From Pseudomonadota bacterium (lineage in GTDB: Bacteria > Desulfobacterota > Desulfovibrionia > Desulfovibrionales > Desulfovibrionaceae): a stretch of DNA of 64,000 bases. Position 1 is the first letter of the stretch. Every line of letters begins with the position of its first letter. Shown piece after piece: positions 36,188 to 45,339 of the stretch. Location: the NCBI GenBank assembly GCA_018822105.1, contig JAHJLB010000051.1:1-64000 (forward strand), written 5' to 3'. Under the pieces are notes generated by a model. It searched no databases, was not told the origin of the DNA, and worked only from the letters and a program-made list of their open reading frames with translations. A program made the translations under genes and the position numbers.

Positions 36188-38818
36188 TTAGGGCTTGCCG
36201 AAATCAAGCAGGTTGAAGCGCAGCTCGATGCTCTGGTCGCTGGGCTTGCGGCTGAAGAGCAGCTGCACGTTGTAGCACTGGTCGGTCCAGGTGAGCCCCA
36301 CGCTTTTCTCCAGGTCCGAATGCCCGGCAATGTCCATGCGGTAGTTGGTGCTCAGCTTGAGCTTGCTGGTGAGGTCCACGTCCAGGCCGAGGGAGAGGGC
36401 CTGGATGTCCCGGGTGCGCTTCCGGCTGTATTCGTCAAGGGGATACAGATAGTCGTAACCGAAACGCACCTCGCCAAGCTTTTCCTTGCGCAGGGCCAGG
36501 GTGTGCTCATGCTCCGTGGGCCGGCTCAGATACGGCGAATAGAAGGTCTTGGAGGTCAGGGAGACATACTTCTCCGGCATGATTGTGGCCTCGACCATGA
36601 TGTCCGAGTAAGGTCTGCGGGAATAGGTGCCGAGATGATCGCCGCGCGCTGCCTCGTCGCGGTCAAAGGACTGCTCCAGGCGCAGGCGGAAGAAGTCCAG
36701 GTAATCGACGGCGGCCACGGGGATGGTGGCGTTGCCGTTGGGCGCGGCCACCACGCTGGTGCGCTTGCGGTCCAGCACGTTGGTCAACGAATAGGTGATG
36801 AGGTTCTTGCGCTGGAGCCGGTCCAGGGAGTCGAAGGACGGCAGACGGGTCTGGGACTGTGGGGCCGGGATATACGAGAAATCCAGCCGCGGGGCCACGC
36901 TGTGGCGGATGGAGCCCCACTGGCTCTGGCCCACGTTTTCGGTCCGGGCCTCAAAGGGGGCGCTGCCCAGCCCGAACACCCGGCTCATCTCCGTGAAGGC
37001 CGAAAACCCGAGTTCCGGAAAGGTCCGCGTCGGGGACTTGTTGGTGGAGGCGAGGCCCGGCTCGTTGGTGTACCCGCCCACGCCGTAGGCTGTGTTGCGC
37101 AGGCCCACGCTGGGGATGAGCGTCGCCGGCCCCAGAGCCAGGGGCAGGCTGAGCGTCGGGTGCAGATCCGTGCGGAACCCGCGCGTTCCGAACTCGCGCC
37201 AGAAGTAGTCGAAGCGGCCTGTGGCCTCCCATTCCAGGGGCGTGCCGGGAATGGCCTGCTTGAAGGCGAAGGCATGGACCTCCGGCAAGGTCTGGGCCGT
37301 GGGGTTTCTGGTGGCCGGATTGTTGCCGTTCATATACGCCAGGTTCTGGGTCCAGGACATCTTGCCCACAAGGCCGAACTTGTCCCAGCTGCGTGAAAGA
37401 TACGCCGTGCTTGTGCGGGTCAGGGAATCGGCCACGTCGATATCGCGTCCGAACTCCTTGAGAAAGGATTTGCGGCTGGCGGTGTACCCGGAGGAGCTGC
37501 CGCCGAACTCGCGCAGGTAGTTCTGGTCGCTGACCATGTCCAGGTCCACCTTGACCTGCCAGGCCGGATCAAGGGCAAACCCGTTGAACTTGCTGCGCGC
37601 CCACCAGCGGTTGGAATTGGGCCGCTGCAGGCCGTCAGTCTGAAGGTATTTCTCCTCCTGGGCCATATTGGCCGCGGTCTTGCGGTCGTTCAGATAGTCG
37701 ATGCGCCAGTCGCCCTTGGTGCTCGGGTTCTCCGCGTGGCGGTATTCCAGCCCCTGCATGAGCCCCCGCCGGCTCATCACGTTCTCGTAGAACGTCAGGT
37801 CGCGCTCGTCGTCCAGCACCCAGTAGTAGCCCTGGTTCACCCCATAGCCGCGCTTGGAGCTTTGGGAAAACTCCGGCAGCAGAAAGCCGCTCTGGCGCTT
37901 GGCGCCGCCTGGCAGCGACAGGTACGGGGAGTAGGCCACTGGGACGTCCTTGACGTTGAAGCGCGAATGCCAGAGCTTGGCGCGTCCGTCGAGGTTGATG
38001 TCGCCCTCCTCGGCCGTGATGGACCAGGCGGGCTTATCACCGTCACAGGCGGTGACCTTGGCGTTCTGGAAGCGGTAGCTTGAAGCGCCGTACTTGCGGA
38101 TGTTCTCGCTCTCAAAATAGATGTGCGACTTGCCCACAAAGACCTTGCCGCGCTTGAGCCAGCCCAGCATGTTGGCCAGGTCGAACTCGGCCTCCTCGGC
38201 CTCCAGCACGTCGCCCTCCCAGGCCACGCGCACGTTGCCCTTGAGCACCACCCAGCGGCTGGCCTGGTAGTAGCGCATGGAGTCGGCGCGCAGGGTGTTC
38301 AGGCCCTTGACCAGCAGGGCGTTGCCGATGGCCTGCACATACTCGCTGTCATGCTGGCCCTCGATGCGGTCTGCGGAAAGCTTCCACTGGTCCGGGCCCT
38401 GCTCGACGTCCGCAGGGAAGGATGGCGGCGGAGGCGGCAGAAGCGAGTCCGCAGCGCCCGGCGGCAGAACGCCCATGCGCACCTCCGGGCCGCTCACGGA
38501 CAGGCCCGGAGCCTGCGGAGTCTGGACCCCGCCATGGCCGATGAGCAGGCTCTCCGCGAACACGGGCGGCTGCATGCGCGAAGGCGTCGGGATCCCGACG
38601 CTCTTGCTGAAATCGGGCGGCGGCGGAACCTGGGCCCGACCGGTCTGCTCAAGGAGTATCTGCCGCACCGCACCGGAAGACGCGGGCGGAGGCGTGACTG
38701 GCAGGCGCACCTCCGGTCGGCCGGCGACGGATTCGCCGATGACCGCAAAGGTCGGCCCCGCCAGCAGGCAGTGGAGCAGCCCCAGGGCCAGAAAGAGCAC
38801 AAACCGCTTACGCTTCAA
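36188..38818 (-). CDS. lptD: LPS-assembly outer-membrane protein LptD
   Basis: LptD inserts lipopolysaccharide into the outer leaflet of the outer membrane together with LptE. A signal peptide is followed by a Pro-rich segment (about 30-145), then an OstA/LptA-like domain (DQWKLSADRIEGQ, LEAEEAEFDL, KVTACDGDKP) and a long C-terminal barrel with the family motif PYLSLPGGAKRQSGFLLPEF. The start is probably the TTG at 38818, because AAAAGGA ends 9 bases before it; a TTG at 38827 overlaps that site. This gives 876 residues. Only two cysteines remain in the mature protein, one in VTACDG and one in TDQCYN, so a single interdomain disulfide is expected rather than the two of E. coli. It is downstream of hldD and just upstream of mutL. 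Confidence 0.93.
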   Translation of the reverse strand: MKRKRFVLFLALGLLHCLLAGPTFAVIGESVAGRPEVRLPVTPPPASSGAVRQILLEQTGRAQVPPPPDFSKSVGIPTPSRMQPPVFAESLLIGHGGVQTPQAPGLSVSGPEVRMGVLPPGAADSLLPPPPPSFPADVEQGPDQWKLSADRIEGQHDSEYVQAIGNALLVKGLNTLRADSMRYYQASRWVVLKGNVRVAWEGDVLEAEEAEFDLANMLGWLKRGKVFVGKSHIYFESENIRKYGASSYRFQNAKVTACDGDKPAWSITAEEGDINLDGRAKLWHSRFNVKDVPVAYSPYLSLPGGAKRQSGFLLPEFSQSSKRGYGVNQGYYWVLDDERDLTFYENVMSRRGLMQGLEYRHAENPSTKGDWRIDYLNDRKTAANMAQEEKYLQTDGLQRPNSNRWWARSKFNGFALDPAWQVKVDLDMVSDQNYLREFGGSSSGYTASRKSFLKEFGRDIDVADSLTRTSTAYLSRSWDKFGLVGKMSWTQNLAYMNGNNPATRNPTAQTLPEVHAFAFKQAIPGTPLEWEATGRFDYFWREFGTRGFRTDLHPTLSLPLALGPATLIPSVGLRNTAYGVGGYTNEPGLASTNKSPTRTFPELGFSAFTEMSRVFGLGSAPFEARTENVGQSQWGSIRHSVAPRLDFSYIPAPQSQTRLPSFDSLDRLQRKNLITYSLTNVLDRKRTSVVAAPNGNATIPVAAVDYLDFFRLRLEQSFDRDEAARGDHLGTYSRRPYSDIMVEATIMPEKYVSLTSKTFYSPYLSRPTEHEHTLALRKEKLGEVRFGYDYLYPLDEYSRKRTRDIQALSLGLDVDLTSKLKLSTNYRMDIAGHSDLEKSVGLTWTDQCYNVQLLFSRKPSDQSIELRFNLLDFGKP

Positions 38819-38839
38819 CCGCTGCAATCCTTTTGTTTT

Positions 38840-39826
38840 CTAGCCTTTTCGAGCGTCCAGGTACGGATCGTCCTTGGCCAGATACCCGGTCACATAATCC
38901 CTGGCTGCGTCCTCCAGGCTGGTGAAACCAGCCCCGTATCCTGCGGCGCGCAGCTTGCTCATCTCGGCCTGGGTCATATACTGGTACTTGTCCCGGATGG
39001 CTTCCGGCATCTCGATGTACTCGATGTCCGGGCTCTTCCCCATGGCCGAGAACACCGCTTTGGCCAGGTCGTTCCAGGTACGAGCAATTCCAGTGCCAAC
39101 ATTAAAGATGCCGTTCACTTGCGGATTTTCCAGCATCCACCAGAGGATGTCCACGCAATCCTTGATGTAGACGAAATCGCGCATCTGCCCGCCGTCCGGG
39201 TATTGCGGCCGGTAGGATTTGAACAGGCGCAGGCGCCCGCTCTCGCCGATCTGCTTGTGGGCCTTGCAGATGACGCTCATCATGTCTTCCTTGTGGTATT
39301 CATTGGGGCCGAAGACGTTGAAGAACTTGATGCAGGCGACGCGGTCCAGGATGCCCGCGCGCAAGGCCCAGAGGTCGAAGAGGTGCTTGGAATAGCCGTA
39401 CATGTTGAGCGGCTTCAAATCCTCCAGCCCGTCGTGGGCATCGGAGAAGCCCCTCTCTCCGCCGCCGTAGGTTGCCGCGCTGGAGGCGTTGAGGAAGCGC
39501 ACGGAGTTTTTGAGCGCAAAGCGGCACAACACCTGGGTGTAGCGCGTGTTGTTCTCCATGAGGTAGTCGGCGTCGCGCTCGGTGGTGCTGGAGCAGGCCC
39601 CCATATGGATGATGGCCTTGGTGCCGAAGGGGTCGTCGCCCTCGGCCATGAACTTGAGAAACTGGTCCTTGTGCAGATAGTCGGAGAACTTCAGGTTCAC
39701 AAGGTTCTTCCACTTGTCCGTGGAGGCCAGGTCGTCCACCACCAGGATGTCGTCGATGCCCATCTGGTTCAGTTTCCAGATCATGGCGCTGCCGATGAAG
39801 CCCGCTCCGCCGGTGACAATGTACAT
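38840..39826 (-). CDS. hldD: ADP-L-glycero-D-manno-heptose 6-epimerase
   Basis: HldD makes ADP-L-glycero-D-manno-heptose for the LPS inner core. The 328-residue protein starts MYIVTGGAGFIGSAMIWKLN, the NAD(P) Rossmann loop. The active-site YGYSK, the family signature GACSSTTERDADYLMENN and FFNVFGPNEYHK are all present. GGGAG lies 8 bases before the ATG. The lptD gene begins 21 bases downstream on the same strand, giving an LPS-related operon (hldD-lptD) followed by mutL and alr. Confidence 0.96.
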   Translation of the reverse strand: MYIVTGGAGFIGSAMIWKLNQMGIDDILVVDDLASTDKWKNLVNLKFSDYLHKDQFLKFMAEGDDPFGTKAIIHMGACSSTTERDADYLMENNTRYTQVLCRFALKNSVRFLNASSAATYGGGERGFSDAHDGLEDLKPLNMYGYSKHLFDLWALRAGILDRVACIKFFNVFGPNEYHKEDMMSVICKAHKQIGESGRLRLFKSYRPQYPDGGQMRDFVYIKDCVDILWWMLENPQVNGIFNVGTGIARTWNDLAKAVFSAMGKSPDIEYIEMPEAIRDKYQYMTQAEMSKLRAAGYGAGFTSLEDAARDYVTGYLAKDDPYLDARKG

Positions 39827-39938
39827 GGGCCGTCTCCCTTTCGCTGTTTGTGGTCCTAGGCCGCCTTGGCCTGAGGGGACCGTGCGTCCGAACCGTTAAC
39901 TTTATCCGGTGCCGCACTGGTTGGCAACCGGCCAAACT

Positions 39939-39968
39939 TTGGGTAACTTGGAGCGGCGAACCTATAGT
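39939..39968 (+). promoter_or_regulatory. Candidate promoter of the VWA-OmpA gene
   Basis: TTGGGT (39939-39944) and TATAGT (39963-39968) are 18 bases apart. The -10 box is good and the -35 box weak. The expected start near 39976 leaves a leader of about 100 bases before the ATG at 40075. Confidence 0.4.
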
Positions 39969-40074
39969 ATTTTCTTGCCAGGGCTAAGAATCTTTCCTAT
40001 GCTCCCAATGGCTGTAACCCCTCTCACAGTGCGGCCAGCTATGGTCCAACACTGAAATGCAAGGAGATTTATTC

Positions 40075-41124
40075 ATGAGCATGCGCAAACGCCTCCTTTC
40101 CGTAGCCATCCTGTCCGCTCTGGCGGTCCTGATGCTGGCCGCTCAGGCCCCTGCCGAGACCATGAAGCCCAAGGTCGACAACTTCATCCTCTTCGTTGAC
40201 CACTCCGGCTCCATGGGCATGACCAATGACGCCCTGAAGGGCGTCAAGATCAAGCTGGCCAAGGAACTCGCCACCAAGATGAACGCCGAGATCCCTGAAC
40301 TGGGCTACCAGAGCGGCGTGAGCACCTTCGCTCCCTTTGCCACGCAGCTGGCACCCACCAAGTACACCAAGCCCGCCGTGGCCGGTGCGCTGTCCAAGAT
40401 CGACACCGACTACGAGATTTATGGCCGCAACACCCCCATGGGCATGGGCCTGATGGATCTTGACGCTGTGCTGGCCAAGATGAGCGGCAAGACGGCCCTC
40501 ATCATGTTCACTGACGGCGACTCCAACTACGGCACCGACCCCGTGGCCGAGGCCAAGGCCCTGTACGCCAAGTACCCTGACCGCCTGTGCATCCATGTCG
40601 TCAGCTACGCCGACAACGCCCGCGGCAAGATGGTTGTCGACGAGATCCGCGCCATCAGCCGCTGCTCCGTGGTCGGCGACCCCGCCGCCCTGGGCGACAA
40701 CGCCGCCCTCAAGAAGTACGTGCGCGACGTGTTCTACGATGTCGTCGATGACACCCCCCGCTCCATGGCCCCGGTCAAGAAAGAGTGCGAGACCATCACC
40801 CTGGGCAACATGAACTTCGGCTTCGACAAGTTCGCCATCACCCCGGAGATGGAGCCCGCCCTGGAACAGGCCCTGGCAGTGCTGAAGGACTCTTCCTGCA
40901 AGCAGTTCGTCATCGAGGGCCATACCGACAGCGTCGGCACCGTGCCCTACAACCAGAAGCTGTCCGAGCGCCGCGCCGCCTCTGTGGTCAGGTGGCTCCA
41001 GGCCAAGGGCTTCGACGCCTCTAGGCTGGTCCCCAAGGGCATGGGCAAGCTCGCTCCCAAGTTTGACAACAAGACCGACGAGGGCCGCGCCCTGAACCGC
41101 CGCGTCGAGATCCGCAGCAACTAG
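40075..41124 (+). CDS. Secreted von Willebrand factor A domain protein with OmpA peptidoglycan-binding domain
   Basis: The 349-residue protein has a signal peptide (cleavage about residue 27, QAPAE), a VWA domain with a full MIDAS metal site (DHSGSMG at 42-48, D/S/S) and MFTDGDSN, and a C-terminal OmpA-like domain (MNFGFDKFAI, IEGHTDSVGTVPYNQKLSERR, LNRRVEI). The VWA part suggests protein binding through a metal and the OmpA part holds it to peptidoglycan in the periplasm. The ATG at 40075 has AAGGAG 8 bases upstream. A strong hairpin follows at 41131-41174. The partner is unknown. Confidence 0.88.
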   Translation: MSMRKRLLSVAILSALAVLMLAAQAPAETMKPKVDNFILFVDHSGSMGMTNDALKGVKIKLAKELATKMNAEIPELGYQSGVSTFAPFATQLAPTKYTKPAVAGALSKIDTDYEIYGRNTPMGMGLMDLDAVLAKMSGKTALIMFTDGDSNYGTDPVAEAKALYAKYPDRLCIHVVSYADNARGKMVVDEIRAISRCSVVGDPAALGDNAALKKYVRDVFYDVVDDTPRSMAPVKKECETITLGNMNFGFDKFAITPEMEPALEQALAVLKDSSCKQFVIEGHTDSVGTVPYNQKLSERRAASVVRWLQAKGFDASRLVPKGMGKLAPKFDNKTDEGRALNRRVEIRSN

Positions 41125-41130
41125 CCCCCT

Positions 41131-41174
41131 GTCTGAGAGGGTTGCGGGACCCCCTGTCCCGCAACCCTCCAGAC
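41131..41174 (+). terminator. Long hairpin after the VWA-OmpA gene
   Basis: Arms at 41137-41149 (gagggttgcggga) and 41157-41169 pair perfectly over 13 bases. Beyond a one-base bulge, gtctg (41131-41135) and cagac (41170-41174) pair further. No U tract follows, so it may attenuate rather than fully terminate transcription into the next gene. Confidence 0.6.
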
Positions 41175-41191
41175 CTGTACCGGAGTCCACG

Positions 41192-41710
41192 ATGCACCGC
41201 ACCGCCTTCCTGCTCACCTTCCTTCTCCTGCTCGCCCCGGCCAGCCCGGTCCTGGCGGTGGAGCCCTTCCTCACGCTCCCCGAGGCGGCTTCCCCTTCCG
41301 CCCGGCCAGAGCTGCCGGCGCTCAACGCCGGCCACCTCCAGGCCACTGCGCCCATGCACATGGACAGCGTTCTGGCCCGCGAGCATGAGCGCTTTGCGCA
41401 GTTCGCAACAGCGCAGGTGCAGCGCATGAACGCCACCATGCTCGGCGGCAGGAACAGCATGCAGGTGCACAAGGTCGGACGCCTCTACCGGGCCACCTAC
41501 AAGGCCATCGACGAGGATACCCTCGTCTGCCAGGTGCGCAGGTCGGACAGCAACCCGAACTATTTCGTGGGCAGCGTGCTCTACAAGGAATTCGTGCTGG
41601 AAAGCGTGGGCCAGACCGCCGAGGCCTGCCGCCGGGGGACCTTCGAGCCCGTGTCCGAGAAGTCCAGCCGCATCATCTACTCCTCCAAGCATGGCGGCGG
41701 CTGGAACTAG
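41192..41710 (+). CDS. Secreted protein of unknown function
   Basis: The 172-residue protein has a signal peptide (hydrophobic core LLTFLLLLAPASPVLA, cleavage about residue 22), then a Pro/Ala-rich stretch and a mixed domain with a two-cysteine pair (TLVCQVRRS and EACRRG), which may form a disulfide. CGGAG lies about 6 bases before the ATG. It begins 67 bases after the VWA-OmpA gene with a hairpin between, and ends 15 bases before an AraC regulator gene. No family recognised; periplasmic location is inferred. Confidence 0.65.
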   Translation: MHRTAFLLTFLLLLAPASPVLAVEPFLTLPEAASPSARPELPALNAGHLQATAPMHMDSVLAREHERFAQFATAQVQRMNATMLGGRNSMQVHKVGRLYRATYKAIDEDTLVCQVRRSDSNPNYFVGSVLYKEFVLESVGQTAEACRRGTFEPVSEKSSRIIYSSKHGGGWN

Positions 41711-41725
41711 AGGTCAAGCCCCGAC

Positions 41726-42538
41726 GTGACCAGCGCCCCGCTGCACTCAGACGTGCATTTCTGGCGCGATGCGGCGCTCCCCGGCGTCGAGGCGCGCTCC
41801 TCCAGCTACACCCGGCAGACCTTCCGCCCCCACACCCACGCCGAATATTCCATCGGCCTGGTGGTTGCCGGCAGCACCCGCTTCACCCTTGCCGGCAGGC
41901 AGCACGACGCGCGCCCGGGCCAGATGGTGGTCATCGAGCCTGGCGAGCCCCACGCCTGCAACCCGGACACCGGCGCCGGCATCTCCTACACCATGTTCTA
42001 TGTGGCCCCGGGCTGGCTCAGCGGGACCGCCTGTGGAGCCCCGCCGCGCTTCCCGGCCTGCGTGCTGGATGATCCGGAGCTGTTTCTGGCATGGCAGGCC
42101 CTGCATGAATCCTTTGCCGCGAACGCCGATATCGGCGAGCGGCAGGCCCGGCTCATGGTCTGCCTGCGCGAGCTGGTGCGCCGCCACGCGGCAAAGGTTG
42201 CAGAGCCCCGGCCGGAGAACCCGGCCGTAACCCTCGCCCGCGGGTATTTGTCCAGCCGCGCCGGCCAGCGGGTGCCGCTGAACGACCTGGCGGAACTGGC
42301 AGGACTCTCGCGGCACCACTTCCTGCGCGCGTTCAAGGCGGCCACGGGCCTGCCACCGCACACCTACCAGATCCAGCAGGCCGTGGAAAAGGCCAAGAGC
42401 CTCCTGGCCGGGGGCGCGCCCATCAGCCAGACGGCCCTGGAGGCCGGATTCTCAGACCAGAGCCACTTCTCGCGCCTGTTTCGCCAGTTCACCGGGGCCA
42501 CGCCGAAACAGTACCGCTCGACCGCCGACCACCAATAG
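41726..42538 (+). CDS. AraC-family transcriptional regulator
   Basis: The 270-residue protein has an N-terminal cupin-like sensing domain (RPHTHAEYSIGLVVAG, PGQMVVIEPGEPHACN) and a C-terminal AraC double helix-turn-helix (PLNDLAELAGLSRHHFLRAF and ISQTALEAGFSDQSHFSRLF, ending FRQFTGATPKQYR). It starts at a GTG with AGAGG about 12 bases upstream. The next gene (66 bases on) is an EamA exporter, a frequent pairing in which the regulator controls the exporter. Effector unknown. Confidence 0.88.
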   Translation: MTSAPLHSDVHFWRDAALPGVEARSSSYTRQTFRPHTHAEYSIGLVVAGSTRFTLAGRQHDARPGQMVVIEPGEPHACNPDTGAGISYTMFYVAPGWLSGTACGAPPRFPACVLDDPELFLAWQALHESFAANADIGERQARLMVCLRELVRRHAAKVAEPRPENPAVTLARGYLSSRAGQRVPLNDLAELAGLSRHHFLRAFKAATGLPPHTYQIQQAVEKAKSLLAGGAPISQTALEAGFSDQSHFSRLFRQFTGATPKQYRSTADHQ

Positions 42539-42604
42539 CCGGCGCACCGGCAGCACCGCAATATCGTTCCATACGGCAGCGCCGCCCTGTGGCATTCTGC
42601 GGCC

Positions 42605-43516
42605 ATGAACGCACGCCTGCTTCCCTTGCTCTGCCTGTCCGCCGCCGTGCTCCTCTGGGGCACCAGCTTCGTGGCCATGAAAATCGCTCTCACAGGATTT
42701 GCCCCGCTGACCGTGGTCTTCCTGCGCATGCTCCTGGCCTCAGGCCTCATGGCCCTGTTCTGGGGCCGGGTGCCCAAGACCGGTTGCGCCAAGGGCGACG
42801 CCAAATGGCTGGTTCTTGTCTGCCTGCTCCAGCCCTGCCTGTATTTTCTGCTGGAGGCCTTCGCCATCTCCCTCACCACCTCGGCCCAGGCGGGCCTGAT
42901 CTCCTCCCTGGTGCCGCTGTTGGTGGCGGCCGGCGCATGGCTGTTCCTGGGCGAGGGGCTTTCGGTGCGCGGCCTTGCCGGCACGGTGGTCTCCCTGGCC
43001 GGGGTGGCCTGGCTCTCGCTCTCTGGTGCGGCCAACGAGCACGCGCCCAACCCGGCCCTGGGCAACTTCCTTGAGCTGCTCGCCATGTGCTGCGCCGCAG
43101 GCTACATGCTTTTGCTCAAGCACCTGTCCAGCCGGTTCAACTCCTGGCATCTCACGGGACTGCAGGCCCTTGCCGGAGCCGTGTTCTTCCTGCCGGGCGC
43201 GCTGCTCACAGGCCAGGCGGCGGGGGTCAGCGCGCCGCTGCTCATCCCCGCAGAGGCCTGGCTGGCCGTGGCCTATCTGGGCGGGGTAGTCACCCTGGGG
43301 GCTTTCGGGCTTTACAACATGGCCGTGGTGCGCCTGCCCGCGGCCCAGGCCGCTGCGTCCATCAACCTGGTGCCGCCCGTGGCAGTTCTTTCCGGCTGGC
43401 TTCTGCTGGGCGAGACCCTGGTCCCGGCGCAGGCCGCGGCCTGCATCGTGATCCTTTGCGGGGTGCTGCTGGGGCAGGGCAAACCCAAAAAGACCCAAGC
43501 CCCTGAAGCGGCCTGA
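42605..43516 (+). CDS. EamA/DMT-superfamily transporter
   Basis: The 303-residue integral membrane protein has two EamA halves (about residues 1-145 and 155-292) and about ten membrane helices, from LLWGTSFVAMKIAL through GWLLLGETLVPAQAAACIVILCG. EamA proteins export metabolites such as amino acids or nucleotide-sugar-like compounds. The substrate cannot be told from sequence. It follows the AraC regulator on the same strand, so it is a plausible target. It converges with lgt 62 bases downstream. Confidence 0.88.
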   Translation: MNARLLPLLCLSAAVLLWGTSFVAMKIALTGFAPLTVVFLRMLLASGLMALFWGRVPKTGCAKGDAKWLVLVCLLQPCLYFLLEAFAISLTTSAQAGLISSLVPLLVAAGAWLFLGEGLSVRGLAGTVVSLAGVAWLSLSGAANEHAPNPALGNFLELLAMCCAAGYMLLLKHLSSRFNSWHLTGLQALAGAVFFLPGALLTGQAAGVSAPLLIPAEAWLAVAYLGGVVTLGAFGLYNMAVVRLPAAQAAASINLVPPVAVLSGWLLLGETLVPAQAAACIVILCGVLLGQGKPKKTQAPEAA

Positions 43517-43578
43517 GGCATGGCACCAGGGAGGCTCTGGCGCGCCGGCTGTCGGAAAGCAGCGGCCGCGGCAGGGCC

Positions 43579-44358
43579 TCAGGCGGCGGGGGCCTTGCGC
43601 AGCATCAGCAGCAGGCCCAGGCCGATCATGGGCAGGCAGAGCACCTGGCCCATGCTCATCCAGTCAAAGGCCACAAAGCCCAGCTGGACGTCCGGCTGGC
43701 GGAAGAACTCCACCACAAAGCGGAAGACCCCGTAGCCGAGCAGGAACAGCCCGCCCACGGCCCCGCGAGCCCTGGGCCGGGCGGAATACGCCCAGAGGAT
43801 AACGAACAGGGCCAGCCCTTCCAGGGCGGCCTCATAGAGCTGCGAGGGATGACGCGGCAGCGGCCCGCCCGTGGGGAAGACCATGCCCAAAGGCGAATCC
43901 GTCACCCGGCCCCAGAGTTCGCCGTTGATGAAATTGCCCAGGCGGCCGGCCAAGAGCCCCGGCGGCACCAGCGGAGCGATGAAATCGCCCACCTCGAGCA
44001 GGGACTTGCCGATGCTGCGGCCATAGAGCCAGGCCACAAGGATGACGCCCGCCACGCCGCCGTGGAAGCTCATGCCCCCGCGCCAGATGGACAGGCTTTC
44101 CAGCGGGTTGGACAGGTAATAGGACAGGTCGTAGAACAGCACGTAGCCGAGGCGGCCGCCCAGCACCACCCCCAGCACCCCCCAGGTGATGAGGTCGTCC
44201 ACCTGCATGGCCGTCCAGCCCGAGCCAGGCTTGGCCGCGCGGCGGCGCGCCAGGAACCAGGCCAGGGAGAAACCCACGGCGTACATGATGCCGTACCAGC
44301 GGGCGGACAGGGGGCCGATCTGCAAGGCCACGGGGTCGATGACCGGAAATTCAAGCAT
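43579..44358 (-). CDS. lgt: Prolipoprotein diacylglyceryl transferase
   Basis: Lgt attaches diacylglycerol from phosphatidylglycerol to the lipobox cysteine of prelipoproteins at the inner membrane, the first step of lipoprotein maturation. The 259-residue polytopic protein contains the essential His in [10 protein letters not shown] and the Arg/Asn-rich [14 protein letters not shown] signature. [10 protein letters not shown] and [12 protein letters not shown] are also family segments. GAGGAG lies 8 bases before the ATG. Lipoproteins made in this window (Pal, BMP, the 45340 protein) are its likely substrates. Confidence 0.95.
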   Translation of the reverse strand: MLEFPVIDPVALQIGPLSARWYGIMYAVGFSLAWFLARRRAAKPGSGWTAMQVDDLITWGVLGVVLGGRLGYVLFYDLSYYLSNPLESLSIWRGGMSFHGGVAGVILVAWLYGRSIGKSLLEVGDFIAPLVPPGLLAGRLGNFINGELWGRVTDSPLGMVFPTGGPLPRHPSQLYEAALEGLALFVILWAYSARPRARGAVGGLFLLGYGVFRFVVEFFRQPDVQLGFVAFDWMSMGQVLCLPMIGLGLLLMLRKAPAA

Positions 44359-44505
44359 GCATTGGCTCCTCGCAGGGGCTGGGATAGTGCGTCCCGGCTG
44401 TGTTTGTTTCCCGGCGCAAAATGCGCTAGGGTTGCCTCCGGGCAGCCGGAAGCCTCTGACTTTTTCCGGTTCGCGTCAACCCCCACAGCCCAGCGGAGAA
44501 GCACC

Positions 44506-45252
44506 ATGGACGCGCACAAGGAACTGGACATCCTGGAAATGCCGGTGGCGGCCCTGGCCGCCTACTGGCTGTCCATCAAGAAGCTCCTGGACGCCAAGAA
44601 GGATTTCTCGATCCTGGGCGTGGAGGCCGAAAACACCGCCGAGCCGTACATCCACCACCTGCTCGACACCGCCCAGTCCGAGCTCGCGCCCGAGCTTTCG
44701 CTGACCCTGGCCCAGGCCAAGCGCGGGGTGCTGCTGACCGAGTTCCGCCGCCGCATGGAGATGATGCGCCGGGCGCTCACGGGCATCGCCGCCTCCGAGA
44801 ACCCGCGCCTGACGCTTTTGGGCCTGAACGCCCTGGCCGGCACCGCGCCCTTCCACGAGCCGCGCACCTTCGAGCTGGCCACGGCGCTCATGTCCACCGT
44901 GGGCGAAAAGGACGCGGACCTGCACACGCTTCTCGGCGTGGACCACAAGCTCAAGGACGACCGGCTGGTGGTGAAGCTCCTGTTCTACGCCATCAGCACC
45001 CGCCGCAGCGGCAAGCAGGCCCTGAACGAATACCTCCCGCACCTGCGGGCCGGGTTTTTCGCCGAGGGCCTGTCCCTCTGCGCCGACGGCTTCGAGCCGG
45101 AGTTCGTGTCGCGCCATCTGGCCGCCATCCGCGACACCGCGCTTCTGGCCACGCGGCGCAAGATGGACATGGCCGCGCAGATGTGCCTGGCCATCAAGGC
45201 CGGGATGCCCTACGACGACGTGTTCCGCGTGGCGCGGGCATACATGGTCTAG
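44506..45252 (+). CDS. Helical protein of unknown function
   Basis: The 248-residue protein is predicted mainly helical and soluble (ELDILEMPVAALAAYWLSIK, LAQAKRGVLLTEFRRRMEMM, RRKMDMAAQMCLAIKAGMPYDD). It has no signal peptide, membrane helix or named motif that I recognise. GGAG lies about 7 bases before the ATG at 44506. The frame is open far upstream, but the ribosome site marks this start. It is followed by a lipoprotein gene. A TTGTTT/TAGGGT pair 17 bases apart at 44404-44432 may be its promoter. Confidence 0.65.
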   Translation: MDAHKELDILEMPVAALAAYWLSIKKLLDAKKDFSILGVEAENTAEPYIHHLLDTAQSELAPELSLTLAQAKRGVLLTEFRRRMEMMRRALTGIAASENPRLTLLGLNALAGTAPFHEPRTFELATALMSTVGEKDADLHTLLGVDHKLKDDRLVVKLLFYAISTRRSGKQALNEYLPHLRAGFFAEGLSLCADGFEPEFVSRHLAAIRDTALLATRRKMDMAAQMCLAIKAGMPYDDVFRVARAYMV

Positions 45253-45339
45253 CCGGATATGCGCACGCTCAGCCCGGTCCGGGCCTTTTCTCCCTTCGTT
45301 TCGCCGCTTCAGGCCCGCGCCGGTTTCCCTGCGGGGAGC

